A stretch of DNA of 64,000 nt from Moritella sp. PE36 (GTDB taxonomy: Bacteria > Pseudomonadota > Gammaproteobacteria > Enterobacterales > Moritellaceae). Made by a program: the position numbers and the translations under genes. Each line of letters opens with the position of its first letter. The stretch's first letter is position 1. Shown here piece after piece: positions 37,135-46,392 of this stretch. The stretch lies in contig NZ_ABCQ01000014.1 of NCBI RefSeq assembly GCF_000170855.1, forward strand, positions 36,462-100,461, given 5' to 3'. A model generated the notes under the pieces. The model was given only the letters and a program-made list of their open reading frames with translations, had not been told where the DNA came from and did no database searches.

Positions 37135-37617
37135 TTAAGGACCCTCTACGTTTTCAAATTGCTGTTGCAGTGAATTATGGCCATCGGTACTTTGCGGGAT
37201 TGTATTGTTATTGGCTTCGCCATCTAGCTGCAGTTGTTCGCGTTCTGACTTGCTCATAACTTCGAGTAAATTAAAACTAACAACCCAAGACTTCACTTCG
37301 TCATCCTCGGTCGCACTCATTTCACCATCAAATTTGGCTTTACGAACCTTGAATGATTCTGCAACATCACAATTCACCGTGCGGATAATTCTGGCGCCGT
37401 GTTCGTCGAGCTCTTTAGCTTTCGATATTAACTTGGCTAACGCGGATTTTTCGTTAAAAGGGATCTTGGTGGTGACAGATAATATGGCAGGTTTAACGCC
37501 GTTATCCGATGATAGAGTCAACGAACCGTAGCCACTTAAATCTTCGCCGGCTAATTTGAAGCTGCATTTTATTTTGGTTTCATAACCTGGTACCTGCCAA
37601 CCATCGAGCGCTATCAT
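37135..37617 (-). CDS. Putative baseplate/tail protein
   Basis: A 160-residue protein with a beta-rich core (residues 1-125) and a Gln/Asn-rich tail. Starts MIALDGWQVPGYETKIKCSFKLAGEDLSGYGS. No named family identified; the ordered location between the hub and the 213-residue protein and the single 4-bp overlap suggest a baseplate role, as in K139-like phages. Confidence 0.55.
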   Translation of the reverse strand: MIALDGWQVPGYETKIKCSFKLAGEDLSGYGSLTLSSDNGVKPAILSVTTKIPFNEKSALAKLISKAKELDEHGARIIRTVNCDVAESFKVRKAKFDGEMSATEDDEVKSWVVSFNLLEVMSKSEREQLQLDGEANNNTIPQSTDGHNSLQQQFENVEGP

Positions 37618-38255
37618 AAAAACAGTTCCTTCATCGGTTCAAGTTCACTGCTACTGCCCACGAACGCACAAAAAACCCAATACGCTTTGTCATCACCAAT
37701 ACCTTGCAGCTTATCGGCTAAGCCTTTAGCTGTATTGGCGCTGATGTTTATGCAATTTAAACCGGTATTGATGGGGTTGAATTCAGTTGCCGTTAAACGT
37801 GTATTACGCAGACGCTTTAACTGCTTACATTCTGCTAATGCGCTATCAATATCACTAATCAAACCTTGCCCTTGGTCATTAACCTGAGCTAATGAATCAG
37901 CCTGATATTGCAGCTTAAGCGCTGGTATCGACCGCTTATCACTAAATACCGTCCACTCTATTGATTGCTCATTTCCTTTAGGACGAATGAGTTTGTCTGA
38001 ATCTAATGTTGCTAGGCTCGTTGCATAACGACCGCATTCAACAAAGCCGGTTAATGGGCAATATTCATTTATCGCCGCCAAACGCTTGGCTAAATCCTTC
38101 GAGCTATCACTGCTCACCCACAAGACCAGGGCATTAAAAACCGCAGGTCTAAACTGGCGGCTTTCATCCTTAATAGCGTTTGCCAATAAGACCGCGCCCT
38201 CAGCAGCAGTGCAAAAGGTCGCGGTTTGATGGGACGCAAGGCTAATACTCTGCAT
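37614..38255 (-). CDS. Phage protein of unknown function in the tail operon
   Basis: A 213-residue protein, globular and mixed alpha/beta. No motif recognised. It lies between the tail fibre chaperone and the baseplate proteins. Both ends overlap neighbours by 1-4 bp, so it is translated in the same late operon. Confidence 0.55.
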   Translation of the reverse strand: MQSISLASHQTATFCTAAEGAVLLANAIKDESRQFRPAVFNALVLWVSSDSSKDLAKRLAAINEYCPLTGFVECGRYATSLATLDSDKLIRPKGNEQSIEWTVFSDKRSIPALKLQYQADSLAQVNDQGQGLISDIDSALAECKQLKRLRNTRLTATEFNPINTGLNCINISANTAKGLADKLQGIGDDKAYWVFCAFVGSSSELEPMKELFL

Positions 38256-38482
38256 TAGCTAATAGCGGGCTTCAGTGGCCAAACGATATCATCAACATTT
38301 TGAAAGTTTTGAGGAATATCTCTTAACTCTTGGCGATATGCTCTAAATGGCGCTACATCCAATGATAGGTCTAGAGCCTGATTCACTAATCTATCCGCTG
38401 TAGACAATAAACGATCACGTTTTTCTATCGCGACAAGCCAGTTTTCATCAACCAATCCACGACGTGTAATAACTTGCATCAT
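38255..38482 (-). CDS. Tail fibre assembly chaperone-like protein
   Basis: A 75-residue protein. The sequence W-x-x-A-I-x-K-R-D-R-L-L and the C-terminal YRQELRDIPQNF is the common domain of tail-fibre assembly proteins (R-x-x-L-R-D-I-P), often at the fibre gene's 3' side. It directly follows the receptor-fibre gene, with 2 bp between. Two ATG codons (38482, 38479) are possible starts. Confidence 0.75.
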   Translation of the reverse strand: MMQVITRRGLVDENWLVAIEKRDRLLSTADRLVNQALDLSLDVAPFRAYRQELRDIPQNFQNVDDIVWPLKPAIS

Positions 38483-38484
38483 AT

Positions 38485-39240
38485 CTATACCTCAAACTTT
38501 CTAATGAGTTCTGTTTTAGGATTATATAAATTCCCATGTTTTTTTGATTTCGGAAAATGCCCGACGGTAATTGTAGGAAGCGCTAAATAAAAGATATCGC
38601 CGACCTTCGCATTCTGAAAATTAATATCGATATGCGTATAAGAACCTGGGTTATCCGTTGAATGGTGATCGACAATCTGCTGCCATTCATTATTAACCGC
38701 CCCTCGCCAACGCATATCACCTACAGATTTGATATAAGCCATAAACGAGGCGTTAGGGCTTCTTTTTACATGCTGTTGAGGGATGAAAAAATCATAACCA
38801 CCTAAATCCATGAACGAAGCATCCAACACCGTTAATTTTAGAATATTAAAGGCGCTGGAAAAATGAAGTGATGAACCAATCCCCATAAAGGTTAATAGCT
38901 CTTTTACGTCAACATCTCTGCTGCTTGGTTCTGAGCCACTGACAACAGAAATCATTTCAGATTTAAAACAGTCATTACGACCGCCACCAACCCCCATGCC
39001 TATAGGATAAGTATTCTCAGAACCAAGTGCATTTTCAGCTAGGGTGTGAACATCTAAAAAATCAGAGTTATAATTAAGTGCAACAAAACCCAAATTAGAT
39101 ATCAGCTCATCATTAAGCCCGTTAAATTTCTGTTCTGCAGACGTGACCTTACTATCAATTTCTTGTATTTTTCCATCAACAACCCCGGTGAGGTTATTGC
39201 TGGCTTGCACCAATTCTGCAATGTTTTGTTCTATTGTCAT
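38485..39240 (-). CDS. Tail fibre / receptor-binding tip protein
   Basis: A 251-residue protein with an N-terminal coiled-coil-like stalk (residues 1-45, NIAELVQASNNLTGVVDGKI) and a C-terminal globular domain that I do not recognise. It sits between the tail collar fibre protein and the fibre-assembly gene, so it should contact the host surface. Domain detail is unknown. Confidence 0.65.
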   Translation of the reverse strand: MTIEQNIAELVQASNNLTGVVDGKIQEIDSKVTSAEQKFNGLNDELISNLGFVALNYNSDFLDVHTLAENALGSENTYPIGMGVGGGRNDCFKSEMISVVSGSEPSSRDVDVKELLTFMGIGSSLHFSSAFNILKLTVLDASFMDLGGYDFFIPQQHVKRSPNASFMAYIKSVGDMRWRGAVNNEWQQIVDHHSTDNPGSYTHIDINFQNAKVGDIFYLALPTITVGHFPKSKKHGNLYNPKTELIRKFEV

Positions 39241-39262
39241 GTTCTGTTCCTCTTACCCATAA

Positions 39263-40012
39263 TTAAGCCGATGTAATTTGCTTCACCTGTCGGTACATAG
39301 TACTGACTTGTGCGGTTGCCATTTTCGCGAGTGAGGTTTGCACCTCACCATCGCGTTCCTGACGTTGCTTTATCATTACTGATTGTGTGTGCTGTAGTGT
39401 TTGCCCTTCTTGCTCTAGGGTTCCAATGTGAACTTGCTGCAGTTCGATAGTATTTCGTAAGCTGGTGACGACGTCTTTTAAGCCTAAATGGCGCGTCATG
39501 TTGTCTATTTGCGCCGTGGCATTGGCCACAATGGCCAGTTGCATGCTGTCGAGCCTTGGGCTGTAATCAAACATCCAACTACTGGCTTTTATCTCAATAC
39601 GGGTAAGCGCTTTGGCGGCAGCGAACTTCAATACAAAACTGCGGTTGTGTACGTTGTTCACGCCCTGGCGTTTACGCTGCAGAGGTAAATAATCCAGCGC
39701 TAACAAAATGCCGGTACTGGTCACTAGCCCAATCCAGTTGTAATCAAAGTCACCGATGTCTTGATCTAACACCGTCGCCCAGGCAACAGTATGTTCATCA
39801 ATAAAACCCGTAATTAACTCATCCGTTTGATAGACAATCTGAGCTTGTGCAGGGATCGCCATATTAGGATCTCGCGCTGCGTTATCACTTAAATTAGGGA
39901 CATTCGCTAACACCAGTGTTGAGACATTTAGCCCCGTATTTTCAAGTGCACAGGTGGTAATGTGCTGCTTGCCAGCATTAGTAAGAATGCCGGTTACCTG
40001 TTGTTCTGACAT
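39263..40012 (-). CDS. Phage tail-collar fibre protein (DUF3751-like)
   Basis: A 249-residue protein beginning GILTNAGKQHITTCALENTG, typical of tail-collar fibre N-terminal domains (H-x-x-x-A and FDYNWIGL motifs). The C-terminal third is coiled coil (EQEGQTLQHTQSVMIKQRQERDG split across helices). It docks the fibre to the baseplate. It lies downstream of the gpI-like gene. Confidence 0.75.
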   Translation of the reverse strand: MSEQQVTGILTNAGKQHITTCALENTGLNVSTLVLANVPNLSDNAARDPNMAIPAQAQIVYQTDELITGFIDEHTVAWATVLDQDIGDFDYNWIGLVTSTGILLALDYLPLQRKRQGVNNVHNRSFVLKFAAAKALTRIEIKASSWMFDYSPRLDSMQLAIVANATAQIDNMTRHLGLKDVVTSLRNTIELQQVHIGTLEQEGQTLQHTQSVMIKQRQERDGEVQTSLAKMATAQVSTMYRQVKQITSA

Positions 40013-40018
40013 AGAAAC

Positions 40019-40753
40019 TTACTCCGTTGCAGTACTAATGCTGCTTTCTTTACTCAAGAATCCATAAAGTGGTTGCAGTGTCAGTGGATGTTCTACTGAC
40101 ATATTCAGTGGCAACAATGGCACGTTCTGCACATTGTATTGACCACCGAGAAAACCACTCATGGGGTTAAATTCAATATCACTGCCTTGCGTCAGAGCTA
40201 AGCCCAAATCCACATGAACACTGTCCCACTGCACATCAAGCCAACCTGGTGCTAACCCAACATCGACCACGCTGTGCACGGTAAATTCATAACGTCTGCA
40301 GGTGCGTCCATAGAGCTGGATCAACTCGGGCATCAGTTCGCCGTATTTCGATACGGTATGACTGCTAAAATCGATAGCAATAATGTCCCAATCTCGGTTA
40401 TCAATACGTTCGCTCACTTTGATTACATCGATACCAAGTCGATTAAAGATGGCTTCAATCGTGGCTATTTCTCCCGCATCAACGCTGTTAACAAGTGCAT
40501 GCTGGACCCGTTTTCTAAAAAATTCCGCCGGTTCGAAAGGCAGTCTTTCAGTCAAACGTTCCCAGGCTAATAAACCTAAAAAGGGTTCTTCACTTTGTTG
40601 CTCATCTTTTTGTGCAACTGCCCACATCACCCAATCTTTGGTATTACTCCAGTATTGCTGCGCGGCTTTCATTAATTGCTCGGCATGGCCTTTGTTTAAC
40701 CAGGTCGCAATTTCGGGTTGTGGTGGTTGCGGTTTGTGCTGAGAACTACCCAT
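40019..40753 (-). CDS. Tail protein gpI-like (baseplate wedge)
   Basis: A 244-residue baseplate protein. The segment LTERLPFEPAEFFRKRVQHALVNSVDAGEI is typical of phage tail protein I, and the following gene order J-I-fibre matches P2. The start at 40753 is chosen because it overlaps the gpJ stop by 8 bp (coupling); an upstream extension to 40816 would read through gpJ. Confidence 0.75.
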   Translation of the reverse strand: MGSSQHKPQPPQPEIATWLNKGHAEQLMKAAQQYWSNTKDWVMWAVAQKDEQQSEEPFLGLLAWERLTERLPFEPAEFFRKRVQHALVNSVDAGEIATIEAIFNRLGIDVIKVSERIDNRDWDIIAIDFSSHTVSKYGELMPELIQLYGRTCRRYEFTVHSVVDVGLAPGWLDVQWDSVHVDLGLALTQGSDIEFNPMSGFLGGQYNVQNVPLLPLNMSVEHPLTLQPLYGFLSKESSISTATE

Positions 40754-41918
40754 GTTGCACAACCAACTGCGTGAGTCTCGGCAACCACAAATCCGTTTTA
40801 ATATCACCACAATCAAAATCGATACTGCGTAATGCAGGGAATTTATTATGTAACTGCGCTTGTAATAGGCTCATGCTAAATGACGAGTTCGGTCGCGTTC
40901 GCGTAGGTTGATACGCATCGTTTAACCGAAATGCCGCCTGAATAAAGGTCTTTATATCTGCGCTAATATCGACACTATTTACATGTAGCGAATACGTGGC
41001 AGTTATCATTTTGTCTTGTGTTGGCATTGCATACACTTGAAAATCATCACCGTGGCCATGATGACCGTCATCACGAATATGCTGGTTAATGACCTTTAAT
41101 AATCCGGTTGATACTTGGCCAACATTTAAGTAAATAAACGCATTCGCAGTACCTGGTCCACGCGGCGCCTGATTTACAATTTCAATATTTTCGACCGGTA
41201 TTGCAAAGTCACTGATTATCGATTTGTACACGGTATTGATGTGCCATTTAGCGGCCGTGCCGAATACGTTTCTTATCCTGTTACGGTATGCTTCTGTGCT
41301 TTCTTCGTTAGCACCTGGGATAAGCAACCAGTCTTTTTCATTACGAACAGTCACGCCCTCAATTGGGTTAACCAAGCGGTAATAACTACCTACCGGTAAG
41401 TTATATGCCTGCCCTGCAGTCACCGCTTGCGCCAACACCTCAATTACTGGCTCACCTTCTTGAAATACCACAGCGCTAAGCGTACGTAATTGATATACCA
41501 CGCCGCCAATACTGTCACTTTCCACCAAAGCACCGGCGGCAATACTCAATACACCATCACTGTTAGCGCGTGTTAATGTCAGCATGCCTTTGGCGTTGAT
41601 TGCATCCACAATAAAGACATTGCGACTCGGGCCATGCAACCCGATTAAGGCGCTGCGACTTGCCGTCATGATAAATAAATCAGGCATCAATACTCGAGCA
41701 ATCCAATCGAGTAAACTAACCACAGGCTGTGTGATTAATGCTTTAACGGTACGCCAAAATGGACTAAACGGACTGCCATTTTCAATCGTGATTTGCTGGT
41801 CAGCGAGTACCTGGTCCCATTGCTGCTTGGCAACTGTTTCATTTACCGGTAACCCAGCATCGGCCATCATTTTTTTAAAGTCAGGCACTATGTCCGGTGT
41901 TCTATTTTCATTGCTCAT
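40746..41918 (-). CDS. Baseplate protein gpJ-like
   Basis: A 390-residue protein of the baseplate J family. The VTVRNEKDWLLIPGANEESTEAYRNRIRNVFG region holds the typical G-x-x-x-E-x-x-x-x-Y-R-x-R motif. The wedge helps trigger sheath contraction. It is preceded by the DUF2590-like small gene with 1 bp between. Confidence 0.85.
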   Translation of the reverse strand: MSNENRTPDIVPDFKKMMADAGLPVNETVAKQQWDQVLADQQITIENGSPFSPFWRTVKALITQPVVSLLDWIARVLMPDLFIMTASRSALIGLHGPSRNVFIVDAINAKGMLTLTRANSDGVLSIAAGALVESDSIGGVVYQLRTLSAVVFQEGEPVIEVLAQAVTAGQAYNLPVGSYYRLVNPIEGVTVRNEKDWLLIPGANEESTEAYRNRIRNVFGTAAKWHINTVYKSIISDFAIPVENIEIVNQAPRGPGTANAFIYLNVGQVSTGLLKVINQHIRDDGHHGHGDDFQVYAMPTQDKMITATYSLHVNSVDISADIKTFIQAAFRLNDAYQPTRTRPNSSFSMSLLQAQLHNKFPALRSIDFDCGDIKTDLWLPRLTQLVVQHG

Positions 41919-41919
41919 G

Positions 41920-42243
41920 CTATGCCCCTGCCCACTTCATTACGCCGTATTGCTTTGTTTCAGCTTCAATCGACAAGGTTTTATCACTGTTGTAGGAGAT
42001 CAAGATTGTCCCTGGTTTAAGTCGGTCGTCTTGCTCCACTTCCAGTTCTAAATCTGTCAGTACCGGCGCGATACCATTGGTGTTGCGCTGCTTCACTAAC
42101 TTAACCAGTAGGCCACTTTCAAGAATGCGGTGTTTAACGTCTTGGCCAATCACCTTGGCTGCAGATAACTTTTCCACACTGAGTGACGGATTAAACACAA
42201 AATCCCCATCGATAATGTTTAAATCAACATGCATATTTATCAT
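41920..42243 (-). CDS. Small baseplate protein (DUF2590-like, gpW position)
   Basis: A 107-residue protein in the position of the gpW/gp25 baseplate subunit. Residues IIDGDFVFNPSLSVEKLSAAKVIGQDVKHRILESGLL fit a K139/HP1-like DUF2590 protein, by memory. The ATG at 42243 shares one base with the tape-measure stop (TAATG). Confidence 0.65.
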   Translation of the reverse strand: MINMHVDLNIIDGDFVFNPSLSVEKLSAAKVIGQDVKHRILESGLLVKLVKQRNTNGIAPVLTDLELEVEQDDRLKPGTILISYNSDKTLSIEAETKQYGVMKWAGA

Positions 42244-44837
42244 TAGCCGGCTAACTCCATTAACTGTTCAAAATCATGCGCGAGGTTGTCACTTTTCATC
42301 ACTACATTATCGATATACACCCGCTTGCTATTATCGGCGCTGCTATTACTCTGGTTATTCGCGCTTTGTTTGCTTTGCTGAAAATACTGCGTTCGCTGTA
42401 TCCGCGGGCGACTTACCTTCGCTAGCTGCTGGTTATTTTCTTGATACTGTTGAATACGCTCGCTATGCGCTGTTGTTTCATTAAACGTTTGGCTTTCAAC
42501 AAGAGAAGCAGCAACTGGCAATAAACCACCAACCTGATTGAACTGCGTATTTGCATTAGCTAAGTTGTTCGTTACATAAGCCTCAGTGCTCAATGCTTGG
42601 TTTGTCGCAACCGACGCGAAACTACCAACCTGATTAATACGCGTATTTGCATTCGTTAGATTATTTGCTGCGAACGCCTCAGTATTCAATACCTGGTCTG
42701 CAGCAACCGGCGCGAAACCATTAACCTGATTAATACGCGTATTTGTATTCGCGAGATTGTTTGTTGCGAACGCCTCAGTATTTAATACCTGGTTTGTAGC
42801 AACCGGCGCGAAACTACTCACCTGATTGAATCGCATATTTGTATTGGCTAGATTGTTTGCTGCGAACGCCTCGGTATTTAATACCTGGTTTGCAGCAACT
42901 GGCGCGAAACCGTTAGCCTGGCTAATTCGCGTATTCATGTTCGCTAAATTGTTTGTTGCGAATACTTCAGAGTTCAATACTTGGTTTGCAGCCATCGGTG
43001 CTATGCCACTAACCTGATTGATCTGCGTATTCATGTTTGCAACATTCTGTGCTGCAAGTGCCTCAGCGCTAAATACTTGGTTCTCATTTAATGCTGTCGC
43101 ATTGAGCTTCGTTGATAGTGTGTTTTCAGTTGATAGTGGTGCCGTTGTTTTGGTCACCTCTTCAACTTTTGAGTTAATGGTCATTTCTTTACCGTCCATC
43201 AATCCCAGTGCTTCAAGCACCCATTTCACATTATCAATCAGACCACTGAACACCGACATGACACTGTCAAATATGCTAATCAGTGCTTGACCCCAAGATG
43301 AATCTTTAAAGGCGGCAACAATGGCATCCCAATAAAAGATAAGTCCCGCAACGGCAGCAACTAAGGCAACAACCCCTGCGATAACGAGCCCAATTGGATT
43401 GGCAAGTAAAGCCGCATTGAATAACCAAGTCACGCCCTGCGCCGTTAACATCGCACCACGATAGAGACCAATCGCAGCAAGGTAAGCCCCCATCGCGGCA
43501 ATATTGCCCAAGAACCCCATCACGCGCAGTGCAACCAAACCAACCTGCCATAGTTTTGTTGAGACAGCGGCGGCATTGCTGACAACACTCAGCCCAATCA
43601 ATGCAAAACGATAAATACCGATGATCATGTTCATCGCACTGAATGCCATCATTAATGCAATGACGCCAACAGCAGCTGCGCCGAGTACACCCGTTAATGT
43701 TGGGAATTCTTGGGTTAGCCATATCACGCCACCTAACATAGCAACCAGCATATCGACAACCGGTTCAATAATCGGTAACACTGCTTGACCCATCGCCGTT
43801 GCTGCGCCATTTAACGAACCGCTAAATCGATCCCAAGGACTGGCAATAATATTGGCCATTTCACTGGCCTTGGATGCATCCGTTATATTGGTCAGTTCGC
43901 TAATACCCTGTTTTAACTTGGCGGTTTTGGAACTTAAAATATCAACCACCGAGGCGGCATTTTTAGACCCAAAGGCTTTATTTAAAATATCGCCTCTGGC
44001 CACACTGCCAATACCCGCCAGCTTTTGGTTAATTCGCGACATGACCACATCAATACCGAGCATATCGCCCTGGCTGTTAGTGAGTTCTATGCCTAATGCT
44101 TTTTGCGCTTTACCAATGCCATCAATAAAGGCGGCGTATTGGGTACCCGCGACCGAACCCGACTTAACGACCAGCTGCAGTTCGCCAAGCACCGCGAATT
44201 GCTCTGCCGCGTCAATGCCACGATTAGCCGCTTTTGCACCTAACGCACTAAAGGCCGATTGCATTTCTGCGCCGGTGGTTTTATACATTTGCACGGCTTT
44301 CGCTGTTTGCCCTGCAATCTGATTCACCCAGTCTGACTTGCCCATTTTGTTGGCGGTTTTTTCAAATATCCCGTACATGGTGCCCATATAACTGGTGATC
44401 GTGCTGGCATCCGCTTTAGTCGCAACCGCTAATACATTGGATGCTTTGGTAAAGGAAGATAGCTCATCACCGGTTAACCCGGATATGGCTGATTGGATAT
44501 CGTAAGCACTGCGCACGAACTCTGCCGAGTTACCGCCGAACTGCGCGGTAAATTCAAACGCTGTTTTGGTGAGTTTGGTTAAGTCTTCGCTTGCCACACC
44601 CAGTGTTTGCACTTCACCAAGCGCAGCCACATGATCAATGGCAGGTGACAAACTACTGACCAGCGCCATGGCGCCGCCAGCTGTGCCCATAAAGCCACTC
44701 ATCATTTGGTTTTGAGCACTGGCAGTTTGGCTGCTAAGTTGGTTTATCTTGTCCATGATCTTATTCACTGGCCCTGTTGCTTTATCAACAACGCCAATGG
44801 TGTACATGAGTTTTTCCAACTTGCTTAATGAGCTCAT
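42243..44837 (-). CDS. Tail tape measure protein
   Basis: An 864-residue tape measure protein (TP901/P2 gpT-like). N-terminal amphipathic and coiled-coil helices are followed by about four hydrophobic segments in the middle (residues 365-520, such as GVLGAAAVGVIALMMAFS), then a region of roughly 32-residue degenerate repeats (NQVLNTEAFATNNLAN...) and a charged end. It sets tail length and is ejected on infection. The tail chaperone lies directly upstream, as expected. Confidence 0.9.
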   Translation of the reverse strand: MSSLSKLEKLMYTIGVVDKATGPVNKIMDKINQLSSQTASAQNQMMSGFMGTAGGAMALVSSLSPAIDHVAALGEVQTLGVASEDLTKLTKTAFEFTAQFGGNSAEFVRSAYDIQSAISGLTGDELSSFTKASNVLAVATKADASTITSYMGTMYGIFEKTANKMGKSDWVNQIAGQTAKAVQMYKTTGAEMQSAFSALGAKAANRGIDAAEQFAVLGELQLVVKSGSVAGTQYAAFIDGIGKAQKALGIELTNSQGDMLGIDVVMSRINQKLAGIGSVARGDILNKAFGSKNAASVVDILSSKTAKLKQGISELTNITDASKASEMANIIASPWDRFSGSLNGAATAMGQAVLPIIEPVVDMLVAMLGGVIWLTQEFPTLTGVLGAAAVGVIALMMAFSAMNMIIGIYRFALIGLSVVSNAAAVSTKLWQVGLVALRVMGFLGNIAAMGAYLAAIGLYRGAMLTAQGVTWLFNAALLANPIGLVIAGVVALVAAVAGLIFYWDAIVAAFKDSSWGQALISIFDSVMSVFSGLIDNVKWVLEALGLMDGKEMTINSKVEEVTKTTAPLSTENTLSTKLNATALNENQVFSAEALAAQNVANMNTQINQVSGIAPMAANQVLNSEVFATNNLANMNTRISQANGFAPVAANQVLNTEAFAANNLANTNMRFNQVSSFAPVATNQVLNTEAFATNNLANTNTRINQVNGFAPVAADQVLNTEAFAANNLTNANTRINQVGSFASVATNQALSTEAYVTNNLANANTQFNQVGGLLPVAASLVESQTFNETTAHSERIQQYQENNQQLAKVSRPRIQRTQYFQQSKQSANNQSNSSADNSKRVYIDNVVMKSDNLAHDFEQLMELAG
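42500..43095 (-). repeat. 96-bp tandem repeats in the tape measure gene
   Basis: Six degenerate units in register, spaced exactly 96 bp, with the pattern (A/G)TACCTGGT or equivalent at 42593, 42689, 42785, 42881, 42977 and 43073. They encode 32-residue units N-Q-V-L-N-T-E-A-F-A-x-N-N-L-A-N. Confidence 0.85.
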
Positions 44838-44858
44838 TCATCCCCCTCAACCTGCGAC

Positions 44859-45313
44859 TTAACCACTGTCTAACGCCATGCAAATACCATTGTTGATGGC
44901 GATCTGCTGCTTCTCTTGATTATCATTTTCCAAAAACAATGCCTGGGCTAAACTGTCTTCGGTGGTTGCGCTGTGTGGCAGCCATTTTTGCTGATAGGCG
45001 AGCAACTGATCTAAGCGATTTTTGCCTATCTCTTTTGCTCGCTGTTCTATTTTTTTACGGTGATATTGAACTCAGGTTGATACTCTTCAACAACACTGCC
45101 GACTAAGTGCAGCGCGGCGCCTGGCAAGGCTAGCATTTCTTTTAATGCTGCTTTACATTCACTGTCCACAACCGTCATTAAGAAGTTGGTCGCAGGTTGA
45201 ATTTTATTAACCTGGTTACTTTGGTTTAAAAACTTGTTGTAAGCCGTCACGTTCACATTGAAACTCAGTTCAATATCATTCACTTCTAGGATGATCTTTT
45301 GCTCTAACGCCAT
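44859..45313 (-). CDS. Tail assembly chaperone fusion E-E' made by -1 frameshift
   Basis: The E frame ends ...GTA AAA AAA TAG. The A AAA AAA heptamer (45050-45056) is in the correct frame for a -1 slip at the last sense codons. The -1 frame then runs 63 residues (starting IEQRAKEIGK) and ends TAA at 44859-44861, 22 bp before the tape measure ATG. The fusion would be 151 residues, close to P2 gpE+E' (about 142). Frameshifted chaperones upstream of the tape measure are conserved in tailed phages. Confidence 0.88.
45047..45313 (-). CDS. Tail assembly chaperone E (unshifted product)
   Basis: An 88-residue protein, MALEQKIILEVNDIELSFNVN..., beta-rich with an acidic N-terminal half; the length equals P2 gpE (91). 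It is the short product of the frameshift gene. The ATG at 45313 is preferred; a GTG at 45325 is in frame. Confidence 0.88.
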   Translation of the reverse strand: MALEQKIILEVNDIELSFNVNVTAYNKFLNQSNQVNKIQPATNFLMTVVDSECKAALKEMLALPGAALHLVGSVVEEYQPEFNITVKK

Positions 45314-45321
45314 GGTCACTC

Positions 45322-45930
45322 TCACTCTTTATTTGGAATTAAATCAGCTTGGTTTAACAGGGTGTATGTAAAGGTACTGCCCCATTGCTGACTACTTTGA
45401 TGGCAAAGGGCCATCAGCTTATTAAAATCATTCGGGTTGGCTAATACCTGGCAACCTGCAGACCATTTGTCGACTTGCTTTGACTCATAGTTGGCATTCG
45501 CGCGATGGCAATTAATACCGAAATAACCACGTTGTAAGTTATTGTCACAATCGAGTTGATTATCATTGTTGTTGTCTCTGTAAACAGTGACGGGTTTATG
45601 CTGCACTAACGCTGGGTATTTTCCCTGGTGATAACCAAAGGTCCATAAACTGCGATGCTGCATGGCGGCAAGTACCGCGGTACCATCCACATTGCACGGG
45701 TTTTCACGATAATAAGTGCCGGCGTCGGTGGTGCACTTAAAACTGACTAGCTGCCATTTACCGTCTTGCTGATACAGGACACAAAGCAGATCGTTAAAGC
45801 TATTTGCCTTGGTGTCAGTGTTACGAACGCCAATAATGTTCAGGTTTAATTCACCTTCAAATACTTTGTGCTGCTTAGCCTGCATTGCCTTAAGCAAGCT
45901 ACTTGCAGTCAGGTTTTTAATTGCTGCCAT
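45322..45930 (-). CDS. Putative endolysin / L,D-transpeptidase-like peptidoglycan enzyme
   Basis: A 202-residue protein with GINCHRANANY...VDKWSAGCQVL near residues 142-170. The pattern H-R then S-A-G-C resembles the YkuD His...S/T-H-G-C catalytic set with Ala in place of His. I infer a peptidoglycan-acting enzyme, but no holin is adjacent (holins lie at 55158). The ATG shares one base with the tail tube stop. No signal peptide seen. It could instead be a structural hydrolase of the tail. Confidence 0.55.
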   Translation of the reverse strand: MAAIKNLTASSLLKAMQAKQHKVFEGELNLNIIGVRNTDTKANSFNDLLCVLYQQDGKWQLVSFKCTTDAGTYYRENPCNVDGTAVLAAMQHRSLWTFGYHQGKYPALVQHKPVTVYRDNNNDNQLDCDNNLQRGYFGINCHRANANYESKQVDKWSAGCQVLANPNDFNKLMALCHQSSQQWGSTFTYTLLNQADLIPNKE

Positions 45931-46382
45931 TACAGGTCCCTCACTTCTTCTGCAGTCAGGTATGGAATACCATTGATTTTGACAAAATCAGTCGAGGTAA
46001 CTAGGCCCTTAATGGTGGTGGTATCTTCTTCACCACCTTCCGCTTTGATATTTAAGATCTCGTCTAATTGCGGTAATACCCCAAAGGCTTCAATGTTCTT
46101 GGTGCCGGCGGCAACTTCCGCTAAGAACGAAATATCAAAAGGTTCGATACCTTTCCAACTGCCGGCCGTTTTGGCTACGTCTTGCAGAATAAGAAAGTTT
46201 TCGTGATCTAATTTAAACGTAACTTCCGCGTCTACCGGACCATCAATGTAACCTTTGGTGATACCTCGTACTTTTTTTACTTTGCGGCCATCTGTGATCT
46301 TGACGCTGGCTTCAATGACATGCACCATTTTGTCACCAATGAAAATATCAAAGTCTTTACCGCCTAATGCTTTTACTGACAT
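45930..46382 (-). CDS. Tail tube protein (DUF2597-like)
   Basis: A 150-residue tube protein (VKALGGKDFDIFIGDKMVHVIEASVKIT), all beta, with a long flexible end. It resembles the HP1/K139 tube by memory. Gene order sheath-tube-chaperone-tape is standard. Confidence 0.8.
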   Translation of the reverse strand: MSVKALGGKDFDIFIGDKMVHVIEASVKITDGRKVKKVRGITKGYIDGPVDAEVTFKLDHENFLILQDVAKTAGSWKGIEPFDISFLAEVAAGTKNIEAFGVLPQLDEILNIKAEGGEEDTTTIKGLVTSTDFVKINGIPYLTAEEVRDL

Positions 46383-46392
46383 GTGTTGTTCC

